DNA from: CBDBZL01 sp031399025
GTDB lineage: Bacteria > Pseudomonadota > Alphaproteobacteria > Sphingomonadales > Sphingomonadaceae
Length of the DNA stretch: 64,000 bases
Assembly (NCBI GenBank): GCA_031399025.1
Contig: JANNOJ010000050.1
Span: 59,079 to 123,078 of the forward strand
Direction of reading: 5' to 3'
The notes under the pieces were generated by a model. The model was not told where the DNA came from and did not search any database. It worked only from the letters and a program-made list of their open reading frames with translations. How positions within the stretch are numbered: position 1 is the stretch's first letter; each line of letters starts with the position of its first letter. Below are positions 34,291 through 43,184 of the stretch, piece by piece. A program made the translations under genes and the position numbers.

Positions 34291-35592
34291 ATGCCCAATG
34301 TCACCGTGATCGGCGCCCAGTGGGGCGATGAGGGTAAGGGCAAGATCGTCGACTGGCTGGCCGCGCGCGCCGACGTGGTGGTGCGCTTCCAGGGCGGGCA
34401 CAATGCCGGCCACACGCTGGTGGTGGGCGAGACCACCTACAAGCTCTCGCTGCTGCCCAGCGGCATCGTCACCGGCACGCTCTCGCTCATCGGCAATGGC
34501 GTGGTGCTCGACCCCTGGGCGCTCCAGGCCGAGATCGCCCGGCTGGAAGGGCAGGGCGTCACCATCACCCCCGACAATTTCGGGGTGGCCGACAATTGCC
34601 CGCTGATCCTGCCCGTCCACCGCGACCTCGATGCCTTGCGCGAAGGCGCGGCGGGCAAGGGCAAGATCGGCACCACCGGCCGCGGCATCGGCCCGGCCTA
34701 CGAGGACAAGGTGGGCCGTCGCGCGATCCGCGTGTGCGACCTGGCGCATCTGGACGAACTCGAACCGCAGCTCGATCGCCTCTGCGCCCATCACGACGCC
34801 CTGCGCGCGGGTTTCGGCGAAACGCCGGTCGACCGCGCCGCGTTGGTCGCCGAACTGCGCGCCATCGCCCCCTTCGTCCTCCAATACGCCCAGCCGGTGT
34901 GGAAGCGCCTGCGCGACATCCGCCGCGAAGGCGCGCGCATCCTGTTCGAAGGCGCGCAGGGCGTGCTGCTCGATGTCGACCACGGCACCTACCCGTTCGT
35001 CACCAGTTCCAACACGGTCAGCGGCACGGTCGCGGCCGGCAGCGGGCTGGGCCCCGGCGCGGCGGGCTTCGTGCTCGGCATCGTCAAGGCCTACACCACG
35101 CGCGTGGGCAGCGGACCTTTCCCCACCGAGCTGACCGACGAGACCGGCCAGCGGCTGGGCGAGCGCGGTCACGAATTCGGCACCGTCACCCTGCGCAAGC
35201 GGCGGTGCGGCTGGTTCGATGCGGTGCTGGTGCGACAGACCTGCGCCATTTCCGGCGTCACCGGCATCGCCCTGACCAAGCTCGACGTGCTCGACGGATT
35301 CGAGACGATCCGCATCTGCACCGGCTATCGGCTGCCGGACGGCGAGCGCGAGATCGACTATCTTCCCGCCAGCGCCGTCGAGCAGGCACGCTGCGAGCCG
35401 ATCTACGAGGACATGGCCGGCTGGAGCGAGACCACCGCTGGCGCGCGCCGCTGGGCCGATTTGCCGGCCCAGGCGATCAAGTACATCCGCCGCATCGAGG
35501 AGCTGATCGAGTGCCCGGTAGCGAGCGTCTCGACCAGCCCGGAGCGCGAAGACACCATCCTGGTGCGCAACCCCTTCGCCGACCAGCACTAG
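34291..35592 (+). CDS. purA: Adenylosuccinate synthetase
   Basis: 433 aa. The GTP-binding loop GAQWGDEGKGKIVDWLA is at residues 8-24, with FQGGHNAGHTLV, TTGRGIGPAYEDK and FEGAQGVLLDVDHGTYP following. The VTSSNT motif and C-terminal KLDVLDGFETI are also intact. It makes adenylosuccinate from IMP and aspartate. The start at 34291 gives the standard MPNVTVIGAQ N-terminus. Confidence 0.97.
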   Translation: MPNVTVIGAQWGDEGKGKIVDWLAARADVVVRFQGGHNAGHTLVVGETTYKLSLLPSGIVTGTLSLIGNGVVLDPWALQAEIARLEGQGVTITPDNFGVADNCPLILPVHRDLDALREGAAGKGKIGTTGRGIGPAYEDKVGRRAIRVCDLAHLDELEPQLDRLCAHHDALRAGFGETPVDRAALVAELRAIAPFVLQYAQPVWKRLRDIRREGARILFEGAQGVLLDVDHGTYPFVTSSNTVSGTVAAGSGLGPGAAGFVLGIVKAYTTRVGSGPFPTELTDETGQRLGERGHEFGTVTLRKRRCGWFDAVLVRQTCAISGVTGIALTKLDVLDGFETIRICTGYRLPDGEREIDYLPASAVEQARCEPIYEDMAGWSETTAGARRWADLPAQAIKYIRRIEELIECPVASVSTSPEREDTILVRNPFADQH

Positions 35593-35695
35593 CTGGCCGC
35601 GATGCGGCAGGGCAGGAAAGGCTTGACCCGGCCCCACCGGGTTCGCCACGCTGGCGTCCAGCCAAGATCCAATCGGCAACCCCCGGACGAGACGC

Positions 35696-36685
35696 GTGAC
35701 CACTTCGAGCGATTTCTCCTACGATGATGCGGGCGGCAGCGCCGGGCGCGGCCCGACCATGTCCATCTTCGCCAACCGCGCGCAGGTGCGCGAGGAGATG
35801 CGCGAGGACGCCGAGCAGGCCGGCTTCGCCGTGTGCGAGAGCGCCTCGCTGGCGCGGCTGCTGGAAGACGGCCCGCAGCCGCGGGGCGAGGTGGTGCTGG
35901 TCGATTGCCCCGAAGTGTCCGACCGCGGCGCCGATGCGCTCGCCCGGCTCGACGCCCACGCCGCGCGGACCGGGACGCAGCTCATCCTGTCCACCGCCTT
36001 CGCCGCGCTCGATGCGGTCTACGCCGCCTGCGCGCGCTCCGAGCCGCAGATCCTGGTCAACGCCACCCGCACCGGCCGGGTGATCGCGCTCGGCTTGATC
36101 CTGGCGGGGGGGAACGATGGCGCCGGCGGCTCGCGGGTGCGCGAGCTGTCGGAGACCGACCGGCTCACCCTGCTGCGGCTGACCGAGCAGGTCGGCCAGA
36201 TCGCCTTGCGGCTCGACCGCTTCGGCGAAGGCAGCGGGGGCGGGCAGTTCCCCGGCCTCGAACACGCGGGCGAGGTCGATGGCGCCAACGGCGCCGCGCA
36301 CCACGCGGAGCGCCCGGCCCGGTCGGCCAAACCCCCCCTGCCCGAGCCGCGGCTGGTGCGCCGCATCATCCAGCACCGCCAGGCGCGGGCGAAATATTTC
36401 GCCGGCGAGCTGTTCGCCGACCCGGCCTGGGACATGCTGCTCGACCTGACCGCCGCCCGCGCCGAGCACGCCCGGGTTTCGGTCACCTCGCTGTGCATCG
36501 CCGCCGGCGTGCCGCCGACCACGGCGCTGCGCTGGATCGGCCAGATGACCAGCGCCGGCCTGCTCGAGCGGGTGGAGGACGATGCCGACAAGCGCCGCGC
36601 CTTCATCGCCCTGACCGACCGCACCGCCGAGGCGATGGCGCGCTACTTCGCGGACCTGGGCGCCGAAGCCGCGCACCTTGCGTAG
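35696..36685 (+). CDS. Winged-helix (MarR-like) regulator with N-terminal extension
   Basis: 329 aa. The C-terminal third (about 240-325) is a winged helix: VSVTSLCIAAGVPPTTALRWIGQMTSAGLLERVEDDADKRRAFIALT, with the DKRR wing typical of MarR proteins. Residues 20-130 form an alpha/beta region (FAVCESASLARLL, VVLVDCPEV) that resembles a receiver-like fold without a clear phosphoacceptor. The start codon is GTG at 35696; an ATG at 35759 is possible. Ligand and targets unknown. Confidence 0.65.
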   Translation: MTTSSDFSYDDAGGSAGRGPTMSIFANRAQVREEMREDAEQAGFAVCESASLARLLEDGPQPRGEVVLVDCPEVSDRGADALARLDAHAARTGTQLILSTAFAALDAVYAACARSEPQILVNATRTGRVIALGLILAGGNDGAGGSRVRELSETDRLTLLRLTEQVGQIALRLDRFGEGSGGGQFPGLEHAGEVDGANGAAHHAERPARSAKPPLPEPRLVRRIIQHRQARAKYFAGELFADPAWDMLLDLTAARAEHARVSVTSLCIAAGVPPTTALRWIGQMTSAGLLERVEDDADKRRAFIALTDRTAEAMARYFADLGAEAAHLA

Positions 36686-36686
36686 G

Positions 36687-37059
36687 TCAGCGGCGGTCGA
36701 ACGCCGCCAGACCGGCCGCCAGCTCGCCGGTCCCTGCCGCGATCAGCAATGCACGCGCGCGGCGCCTTGCCCTGGCCAAAGCCCGCGAGCACGATGCCGC
36801 GCGCGCCGCTCGCCAGGGCCGGTAGTACGCCAACTCCCGCCCTGCCCTGGCAGGCGTGCAGGATCGCCACCCGCGGCGGAGCGGCGGGCCGGGCGAAGCG
36901 CGCCGCCTCGTCCGCCCGCCACGGGGCCGCGAACCACTCGAGCGAGGCGGGAGTGGCCTGCGCCACCGCCCCGCGAGGAAAACCGGCGAAGGCGGCGGCG
37001 CCCGTGGTTCGCGCCTTCCTCGCATCGCGTATGCTCAACCCAGCTTCCGCAATGGGTTG
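36687..37059 (-). pseudogene. L-asparaginase remnant, 5'-truncated and frameshifted
   Basis: Reading leftward from an in-frame stop at 37060, the frame gives IRDARKARTTGAAAFAG and, after a variable stretch, RVAILHACQG and GARGIVLAGFGQGKAPR. These match the C-terminal half of type-II asparaginases (ARxVRKxxTT, and GAKGIV-AGxGxG). The end of the protein (ALLIAAGTGELAAGLAAFDRR) is found in another frame that stops at 36687, so there is a frameshift or small deletion near 36765. The N-terminal half, with the catalytic Thr, is missing. The break at 37060 coincides with the edge of AT-richer DNA. Confidence 0.5.
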
Positions 37060-37073
37060 TTAGCAGACTGGCA

Positions 37074-37092
37074 GCTTCGGGGCCCGCGAAGC
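37074..37092. terminator. Hairpin downstream of the GT32 gene
   Basis: GCTTCG (37074-37079), 7-base loop, CGAAGC (37087-37092). It lies downstream of the leftward GT32 gene, between its stop at 37167 and the asparaginase remnant. No long T-run follows. Confidence 0.35.
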
Positions 37093-37166
37093 GGATGACG
37101 CATGTAGAAGAAGCCGGCAGGTTACGAAAGCGAGCTCAAGCCTGCCTTCGCCGCTTGCGCACAGAC

Positions 37167-37877
37167 CTACTTCACCCAAGATGCCGACCCCCCGTGCACG
37201 AAGAACGCATCATCCACTTGACCCTTGCTCATGCCTGGCTGGTAGATCGCTTCGCCTGGCACAACCTTCACTTCGGGATATGCGTCTAGCAAATAGTTCG
37301 TCGAGATGATCTGGGATATGGCATTTGGGCCTGTGACGTTGAAGACTTGCGGCATATCCGGTCTTCGAAGTCCGAGTTTGCTCAGCGTGATATCCAGTAG
37401 ATGCCCTCCCTTTCCCGGGCGTGGACCTCTCGACAGTGCGCGAACCTTTTCAGCTATCCCTTGAAGTATCACAGTCCAGATGGGGTGACCGGGTTCGCTG
37501 GCGAACAAGCAATTGTGGACGCTGATTGTGATTGATCTATCCTCTGGCCAGGTCCAATCTCTTCCGATAAACACCACTTTCTCGGAAAAATCGAACCTCC
37601 GTTTGACAAAAATGTCGGTATCGGCATATATTCCGCCATATACGCTCATCCACATATAGCGCACTACATCAACGACCATGATAAAATCAGGCATATTCTT
37701 GATTGTTATTTCATAATACTTTGGGAAATGCTCTTTGATGAATCCCCATATGTCCTGATCGTCGTGAATGATGATCTCGTGATCTGGATAGATTTGCGCT
37801 AGTCGATCTATGTTGTTTTGAAGATCACCAGGTAGGTCTCGGCTTTTCGCGGTAAGGTGAATTTTTCTCGGGATCAC
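37167..37877 (-). CDS. Family 32 (Och1-like) glycosyltransferase
   Basis: 236 aa. It shows the GT32 pattern: IPRKIHLTAKS opening, MVVDVVRYMWMSVYGGIYADTDIFV (residues about 66-90) with the DxD metal motif DTD, and HNCLFASEPGHPIW. The family transfers sugars from nucleotide donors in capsule, O-antigen or mannan synthesis. The start is GTG with GAGG upstream. The gene is strikingly AT-rich compared with everything around it (several 60-base rows are mostly A/T), a clear sign of horizontal transfer. Confidence 0.82.
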   Translation of the reverse strand: MIPRKIHLTAKSRDLPGDLQNNIDRLAQIYPDHEIIIHDDQDIWGFIKEHFPKYYEITIKNMPDFIMVVDVVRYMWMSVYGGIYADTDIFVKRRFDFSEKVVFIGRDWTWPEDRSITISVHNCLFASEPGHPIWTVILQGIAEKVRALSRGPRPGKGGHLLDITLSKLGLRRPDMPQVFNVTGPNAISQIISTNYLLDAYPEVKVVPGEAIYQPGMSKGQVDDAFFVHGGSASWVK

Positions 37878-38137
37878 TTCGTTAGCCTCGGAAATTCTTG
37901 ATGGGCGTTTCTATACGGAGCGGCTTGAGACAGAAAGCTCGCCGCGCTCGCTTCGCCCCTCTGAGTCACTGAGTGCGACTGACGTGCTCCCCGCTTCGTT
38001 CAGCTCAGACGTAAGTCCTTGACGTTTTCTCGTCCAGCACCTGTAGCCCCTCGGTATTGGAGACCTCGAGAGCGCCATACTCGATTTCCAGGCCGGTTTG
38101 CGGCAGCGTCGGAGCTTGGCGGCGAAGTACGCCCCGG
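37878..38137. other. Gap with no confident gene, inside transferred region
   Basis: 260 bp between the GT32 and pyruvyltransferase genes. Short frames exist on the minus strand but none has a ribosome site or recognisable motif. Composition changes from AT-rich to GC-rich within it, so it probably contains a recombination joint. Confidence 0.35.
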
Positions 38138-39193
38138 TCACTTCTCGCGATGCGCCGAGCGCACCATCTCCAGCGCTGCAGGCAGCGTGCCGGCGCGGAC
38201 GAACGCACCGCCTTCGGTCCAGCTGGCGGTGAACCTAGCGATCTTGCCGTAGGTGTTGTCGAGCACGACGTGCGGCTTTCCGAGCAGCAGCGAGAGGATA
38301 TGCGCGTGCAGCCGGTCGGTCAGCACCATCCGCCCACGCGAGAGCAGGCGCAGGCCCCGAGCGACCCGCCAATGCGCGAGCCGCTCGAAGGCAGCCGGAG
38401 TTTCCGGCCGAACACCTTGCCACGCGGCCGGCAGGCTGGCGCGCAAGGTACGCGGCACCCGACCGATGACCCCACGCATGCGGCCCTCCCCGGGCCAATC
38501 GGCGCTGGCATGCGAGCACGGGAGGCCCGCCAGGCCCACCGCTTCGGGCAGCACTCGCTCCTTGTCCTGGCGCAGCAGCGCGAACAGGTCCACCTCCCAC
38601 GCGGCGGGCGGCGCAATCGGGCCGATCATGAAGGCCATGTCGGGCACCAGCATCACCCGACAGTCGAACCGCCGCCGAGCAAACGCTTCGCTTTCGCGAT
38701 CGCGCACCATCAGCGTCACGTCGCCATGCGCGGCGATCGAGCGGGCGATGGGCTCGGCATTCGCCTCGTCGTCGAAATGAATCGACTGCGGCAAGAGGAC
38801 GACCTTGCGGCTCCGGAACCGTTCCAGCACGATCTCCCGGAACTGTTGGTAACGGGGATAGAGATCGCCGAAATTGCCGCCGCCATGCATGAGCAGCGGC
38901 ACCGAGTCCGGCAATCGCTCCAGCCGCTCCAAGACGCTGCGGTCCGCTTCGGCGACGAGCAGCGGGCCACTCCCGAAATGCTCGCGCATCAGGAGCAGCT
39001 CGCCGAGGTAGATCGCACTGTCCCCGACATTGGAATGGTTGGGGAAGTCGAGCAGCACATAGCCGTTCGCCGTCTCCGGCACCGCCTGGGTGATGGCGCC
39101 ACGCAAGGCTGCCTGGAGGCGCTCGATCACCGGGCGATTTTGCGCGCACACGTCCGCGGGGTGGGCGCGAAGTGCCTCGTCTACCTCGCTCAT
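38138..39193 (-). CDS. Polysaccharide pyruvyl transferase family protein
   Basis: 351 aa. The domain shows FPNHSNVGDSAIYLGEL near residue 50, LLMHGGGNFGDLYP near 100, VLLPQSIHFDD near 130 and, towards the C-terminus, MVLTDRLHAHILSLLLGKPHVVLDNTYGK, all typical of PF04230 enzymes such as ExoV, GumL and EpsI/O. They add pyruvate ketals (or act as related glycosyltransferases) in exopolysaccharide synthesis. It overlaps the upstream flippase gene by 4 bp (ATGA). Confidence 0.88.
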   Translation of the reverse strand: MSEVDEALRAHPADVCAQNRPVIERLQAALRGAITQAVPETANGYVLLDFPNHSNVGDSAIYLGELLLMREHFGSGPLLVAEADRSVLERLERLPDSVPLLMHGGGNFGDLYPRYQQFREIVLERFRSRKVVLLPQSIHFDDEANAEPIARSIAAHGDVTLMVRDRESEAFARRRFDCRVMLVPDMAFMIGPIAPPAAWEVDLFALLRQDKERVLPEAVGLAGLPCSHASADWPGEGRMRGVIGRVPRTLRASLPAAWQGVRPETPAAFERLAHWRVARGLRLLSRGRMVLTDRLHAHILSLLLGKPHVVLDNTYGKIARFTASWTEGGAFVRAGTLPAALEMVRSAHREK

Positions 39194-40704
39194 GCCCGGT
39201 CGGCCTCGCCTTTGGGGCGGCGGGCGAGGCGGTTGACGGCCGCCTGACACATCGCCAGCGCCTCCGCCTCGGGTCCGTCGGGCCGGCGGGCGAACAGCCA
39301 AAGCAGCAGCGCGGTGCCCAGGTAGAGCGGCGCGCCCAGCAGGGCCAGCTGACCGACCAGCAGGGCCGCTGCCCATTCGTCCCGCGCCATGACCGGGACG
39401 GCCGTCGCGTGCCACGCCGAGACGCCCGCCACCATCGTGGCGGCGGCGGCCAGGGAGCGCCAGTTCACCAGGATCTGGTCCCGCAGCGACAGCCCCACGA
39501 GCTCGCGGACCAGGGCAAGATGGACGAACATGCCGAAAATGCTGATGAACACGCGAGCCAGGATCAAGCCCTGCAGCCCAGCCAGTATCGTCGCCGCGAC
39601 CACCAGCGGCACGCGCACGATGAACAAGACGAGGCTGCGCGTGAACAGCTTGCGCGTCTCGCCCATGGCCATGCCCAGCGGCTGTACCATCGAGTCGATC
39701 GTCTGCAGCGCGAACACCGCCGAAAGCGCCTGGATGACGGGAACGGCCGGCATCCATTTCTCACCCATGGCAGCCAGCACGGCGGGCTCGGCCACCAGCG
39801 CCAAGCCCACTCCCAATGGCAAGGCCAGGAAGGTGATTAGGGACTGTGAGCGCTGATATGCCTGTCGCAGCCGTTCGGGATCGTCGGCGATCCGCGCCAG
39901 AGCCGGGAAAAACGTCTCCTTTAGCGGGCCAACCGCCTCGCGCGTGGGGATCTGCGCCAGATTGTTGCCCACCGCGTAAAGCCCGAGCGACGTGCGTCCC
40001 AGCAGGCCGCCCACCACCAACTGGTCCGAGTGCCAATTGACGGTGTTGATCGCGTTGCTCAGGGTCATCCACAAGGAGAACGACCACAGCTCGGACGCGC
40101 GGCTCCAACACACCCGCGGCCGGTACGGCAGCATCGTATAAGACAGGACGACCTTCACCACCTGACCGGCGATGAGGCCCGCCACCAGCGCCCAGTAATT
40201 GCGCCAGATCACCGCAACTGCGATCGATACCGCAACCGTCACTACGTTCTCTGCGACGGTGAGGACGAATTGCTGCTGGAAGCGCAGGTCCTTGACCAGC
40301 GCAAACTGGCGGGGGTTGAGCAGTCCGGAAACGAGCATGCTGGCCGCCAAGGCATACACCACCGGCTCGAGCCGCGGATCGTCATAGACCCAGGCCATCG
40401 GCCGGGCGGCCACGCTCATCACCAGCGCCAGCGCCACACCGCGCGCGGCGTTCAGGGTGAAGGCGGTGTGGAAATGATCGTCGTGCGGATCGCGGTGATG
40501 GACCAGCGCCTGGGCCATCGACAGCTCGGTCAGCGATCTGACGATCACCATCAGCGCAGTGCCGAGCGCAACCAGGCCGAAATCTTCAGGAAGCAGCAAG
40601 CGGGCAACGACGATGGTGCTGAGGAAGCCCATCGCGTTGACCACGGCGCGCGCGCCGGCGAGCCAGAGGCTGCCCACCAGGACGCGGCTCTTCAGATCAG
40701 CCAA
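39190..40704 (-). CDS. Lipopolysaccharide/exopolysaccharide flippase (Wzx/MVF-like)
   Basis: 504 aa with about 12-14 hydrophobic segments over the whole length. The opening SRVLVGSLWLAGARAVVNAMGFLSTIVVARLLLPEDFGLVALG is the classic start of the RfbX/Wzx-type polysaccharide transporters. It should flip lipid-linked repeat units across the inner membrane. The start is taken as TTG at 40704, with AAGGAG 9 bases upstream; no ATG fits. It is divergent from a family-2 glycosyltransferase gene and translationally coupled to the pyruvyl transferase gene. Confidence 0.87.
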   Translation of the reverse strand: MADLKSRVLVGSLWLAGARAVVNAMGFLSTIVVARLLLPEDFGLVALGTALMVIVRSLTELSMAQALVHHRDPHDDHFHTAFTLNAARGVALALVMSVAARPMAWVYDDPRLEPVVYALAASMLVSGLLNPRQFALVKDLRFQQQFVLTVAENVVTVAVSIAVAVIWRNYWALVAGLIAGQVVKVVLSYTMLPYRPRVCWSRASELWSFSLWMTLSNAINTVNWHSDQLVVGGLLGRTSLGLYAVGNNLAQIPTREAVGPLKETFFPALARIADDPERLRQAYQRSQSLITFLALPLGVGLALVAEPAVLAAMGEKWMPAVPVIQALSAVFALQTIDSMVQPLGMAMGETRKLFTRSLVLFIVRVPLVVAATILAGLQGLILARVFISIFGMFVHLALVRELVGLSLRDQILVNWRSLAAAATMVAGVSAWHATAVPVMARDEWAAALLVGQLALLGAPLYLGTALLLWLFARRPDGPEAEALAMCQAAVNRLARRPKGEADRA

Positions 40705-40796
40705 CGCGGTCTCCTTGGCAACGGCAGCGATTTGGCTACATACGTACGTCGTATTACGGATCAACACTATGGGAACGAACGGGTGGGCACCAGGCC

Positions 40797-41738
40797 ATGA
40801 GCGCCAACGACGCCGACAGGGAAGTGCTCGTATCGGTGGTGATCTGCACGCGTAACCGGGCCGCTTCGCTCGATCGGACGCTGCACTCGGTGCGCCGTGC
40901 GGCCGAACGCGCGGACGGCGAGTGGGAGCTCGTCGTCGTGGACAACGGCAGCAGCGACAACACGACCGAGATCGTGGCCAGCCATGCGAGCACACTTCCC
41001 ATAAAGCTGGTCGACGAGCCTGTCGCAGGCCTTTCGAACGCCCGGAACGCCGGCGTCGCCGCGAGCCGTGGCCGCTTCATCCTGTGGACCGATGATGACG
41101 GGGTGGTGCACGATGACTGGCTCGCCTGCTGGTTCGCGGCGTTCCGGCGCCATGCCGACGTCACGGTGTTCGGCGGGCGCACGGTACCGATCTATGAGGA
41201 GCCGCGCCAGGAGTGGTTGGTCGCCAATGAGGCCACACTCGGCTCCTTGCTGGTCATCCGCGACGAGCCCAGCTGGCAGGAGATCACCCCTGAGCGCGTG
41301 CCGTATGGGCTGAATTATGCCATCCGCGCGGAAGACCAGCGCGCGCACCTCTACGATCCGGAGCTTGGTGTCGCTCCCGGCCGACGCAGAGGGGGCGAGG
41401 AAACCGCCGTGATCTGGGCGATCCTCGCCTCGGGTGGAAGGGGGCGATGGGTGTGGGACGCGCTGGTCTATCACGTCATCCCGGCTGAACGCCAGACGAT
41501 CGCCTATGTCGAGCGGTACTATCTGGCGGACGGCTATCAATATCCCGCCTTTGGCGTGTGGACGGGTTTCGCCACTCGGGCGGTTGCCGCACTCGTGACG
41601 CTGCCGAAGATCGGTGTGAATGCTCTTCGCTACGCTCTGGCCAAGCGCAGGGACGAGGCGGCAAGCGTGCCGCACCTCGTCACTTTGGCGCGGGCGCGGG
41701 GCAGTTTGCGCCGCCATTTGGGCTTGAAGCCACTCTAG
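40797..41738 (+). CDS. Family 2 glycosyltransferase
   Basis: 313 aa. The GT-A domain opens VSVVICTRNRAASLDRTL, with VVDNGSSDNT near residue 48 and the metal motif TDDDG near 98. RGGEETAVIWAIL is in the ED catalytic position. Its architecture is similar to the enzyme at 2264. It is divergent from the flippase gene (92-bp gap) and belongs to the same polysaccharide cluster. Donor unknown. Confidence 0.87.
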   Translation: MSANDADREVLVSVVICTRNRAASLDRTLHSVRRAAERADGEWELVVVDNGSSDNTTEIVASHASTLPIKLVDEPVAGLSNARNAGVAASRGRFILWTDDDGVVHDDWLACWFAAFRRHADVTVFGGRTVPIYEEPRQEWLVANEATLGSLLVIRDEPSWQEITPERVPYGLNYAIRAEDQRAHLYDPELGVAPGRRRGGEETAVIWAILASGGRGRWVWDALVYHVIPAERQTIAYVERYYLADGYQYPAFGVWTGFATRAVAALVTLPKIGVNALRYALAKRRDEAASVPHLVTLARARGSLRRHLGLKPL

Positions 41739-42136
41739 CGGACGCGCGGCCCATCGCATGCAGTCCGACAACCCCGACTTGGCAGCATGGATCGTGCACC
41801 ACGCAGCACGGCGGCATCGTGGCCCCTGGTGTCGATCGATCGAAACACACAGCAGCCATTGCTCAGCTGAACGCGGTGTCGTCCCGAAGGGAGCGAGTTG
41901 AGACCGGCGGCGGTCCGCTCGATTCCGATTGCTCCGCCAGCAAGGGCATAGGAGCGCTTTCCGTTCAGTCCGTCGCCTGGGTAGCCATCGCGAGCAGATG
42001 ACGCTCAGCGAACTCCCGGATGGCTTCACGCGCCGCATCAGACGATCACATGCATATCCCGTCACAAACCCACCCGCTTCCATCGCAAAGCGCACCTACG
42101 CTGATTGCATCAACAACAGCAAAGGGGTGCACCGGC
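41739..42136. other. Non-coding stretch before IS66 remnants
   Basis: About 400 bp without a supported gene. Frames here lack ribosome sites and recognisable motifs. Given the IS66 pieces that follow, it may be debris of older insertions, but I can identify nothing specific. Confidence 0.35.
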
Positions 42137-42514
42137 ATGCGGATGAAACTCTACCGGATCGAGGTCGAGCGTTCGGATCAGCCTGTGATCAGCCACATCG
42201 TGGCCCCTACCGAGAAGCGTGCCGTCCAGCTCCTCATCGACCAGACAGACTTTCTCGGCGAGCAGTTCGATCATTTCTCGGTTGAACGGATCGACGCCAG
42301 CCTTGCCCGCAGCCTGATCTACCCATGGCGGCGTGCGGCGCTACGGCACGCGAACCCGGTGTTCGTCCCGGCGGTGCTGATGGACGAGCCACCTGAGCAA
42401 GCGTCGGAGCCGATCGTCGCTGCCGTGCTCGATCCGCCCGACGGCGGGCGTCTAAGGATCTTCGCCTCGGCGTCACCGGCGCTGACAGCAGCGGTATTGA
42501 AGGCGATGCGGTGA
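42137..42514 (+). CDS. Chimeric ORF: unknown N-terminal domain joined to IS66 TnpA C-terminus
   Basis: 125 aa. AAAGGGG lies upstream of the ATG at 42137. Residues 1-57 (KLYRIEVERSDQPVISHIV and on) do not resemble a transposase. From about residue 60 the sequence reads as the end of IS66 TnpA: LIYPWRR (the usual LYTWRR), a Pro/Glu linker, and RLRIFASASPALTAAVLKAMR. The helix-turn-helix of TnpA is missing. The two parts are fused in frame, and the stop overlaps the GTG of the tnpB remnant as in intact IS66. Whether the product is functional is unknown. Confidence 0.55.
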   Translation: MRMKLYRIEVERSDQPVISHIVAPTEKRAVQLLIDQTDFLGEQFDHFSVERIDASLARSLIYPWRRAALRHANPVFVPAVLMDEPPEQASEPIVAAVLDPPDGGRLRIFASASPALTAAVLKAMR

Positions 42515-42790
42515 TCCCGTCGGATGCGCAGGTGTGGATCGCGATGGGCCACACCGATATGAGGAAGGGCATGCAGGGGCCTTGCGCTGCCGGTGCAGCA
42601 GGGTCTTGGGCGCGATCCCCCTGCCGGCGACCTGTACGAATTCCGCGGCCGGGCCGGATCGCTGCTGAAGATCATCTGGCATGACGGGATCGGCATGTCG
42701 CTCTACGCCAAGCGGCTGGAACAGGGCCGCTTCATCTGGCCATCGGCGAAGGACGGCGCTTGTCAAAGCGGATCGAATCACGCTCCCTGA
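42511..42790 (+). pseudogene. IS66 family tnpB remnant, frameshifted
   Basis: Starts with GTG at 42511 overlapping the previous stop. VWIAMGHTDMRKGM is the IS66 TnpB opening. One extra G in the run at 42576-42579 shifts the frame; after it LALPVQQGLGRDP, DLYEFRGRAGSLLKIIWHDG and KRLEQGRFIWPSAKDG continue the family pattern in the next frame. Similarity stops after that, about 20-30 residues short of a full TnpB. tnpC is absent, so the element is dead. Confidence 0.82.
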
Positions 42791-43051
42791 TGCCTCAAGA
42801 TCAACGCGACCGACCTCTCACATCGGGCGTCCTGACTCAATCCACGCCGGGCCGGGCCACACCGACCGGCGAAGGCTGGTTCGGAAGCAGGTGTTGATTG
42901 GCGAGCAGAGGGAGCACCGGTGTGGCGAGTCACTTCGGGACTATTTCGGGACTCTGTAGCACTAAGCAGGTCATCCGTTGCCGCTCCGTTCCATTCACCT
43001 CCTCGTTGACCCACCGCGAAAACCCGCTAGTCCGCAGCATCCTGGCACCAG
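42791..43051. other. Gap between IS66 remnant and tRNA-Val
   Basis: 261 bp without a gene. It contains the direct repeat TTCGGGACT at 42934-42942 and 42945-42953, two bases apart. The promoter of the tRNA should lie at its right end. No copy of the tRNA 3' end was found to suggest an attachment site. Confidence 0.35.
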
Positions 43052-43127
43052 GGGCGGTTAGCTCAGTTGGTAGAGCATCTCGTTTACACCGAGAGGGTCG
43101 GCGGTTCGAGCCCGTCACCGCCCACCA
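43052..43127 (+). tRNA. tRNA-Val (anticodon UAC)
   Basis: 76 nt including encoded CCA. Acceptor arms GGGCGGT and ACCGCCC pair perfectly. The D-loop region is GCTCAGTTGGTAGAGC, the anticodon stem ATCTCG/CGAGA holds loop TTTACAC with anticodon TAC, and the T-loop is GTTCGAG in GGCGGTTCGAGCCCGTC. It stands next to IS66 debris and the polysaccharide region. Confidence 0.97.
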
Positions 43128-43184
43128 GCATTGCGCGATGCGCGGATGTCCGGGGGACTCGTTCGGCCGCAATGGTCCCGAGCG

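Noticed and set aside
38005..38208. Short minus-strand frame with a plausible-looking C-terminal segment (GALEVSNTEGLQVLDEKT)
   Set aside because: No ribosome site, starts inside the pyruvyl transferase gene, and no family recognised; may be a leftover fragment but cannot be supported.
40767..42095. Minus-strand frame opposite the family-2 glycosyltransferase gene
   Set aside because: No homology visible; glycosyltransferase motifs are on the plus strand. Its upstream part was examined as a possible transposase but no motif was found.
43052..43127. tRNA-Val as an integration site for the polysaccharide island
   Set aside because: No integrase and no second copy of the tRNA 3' end was seen in the window.
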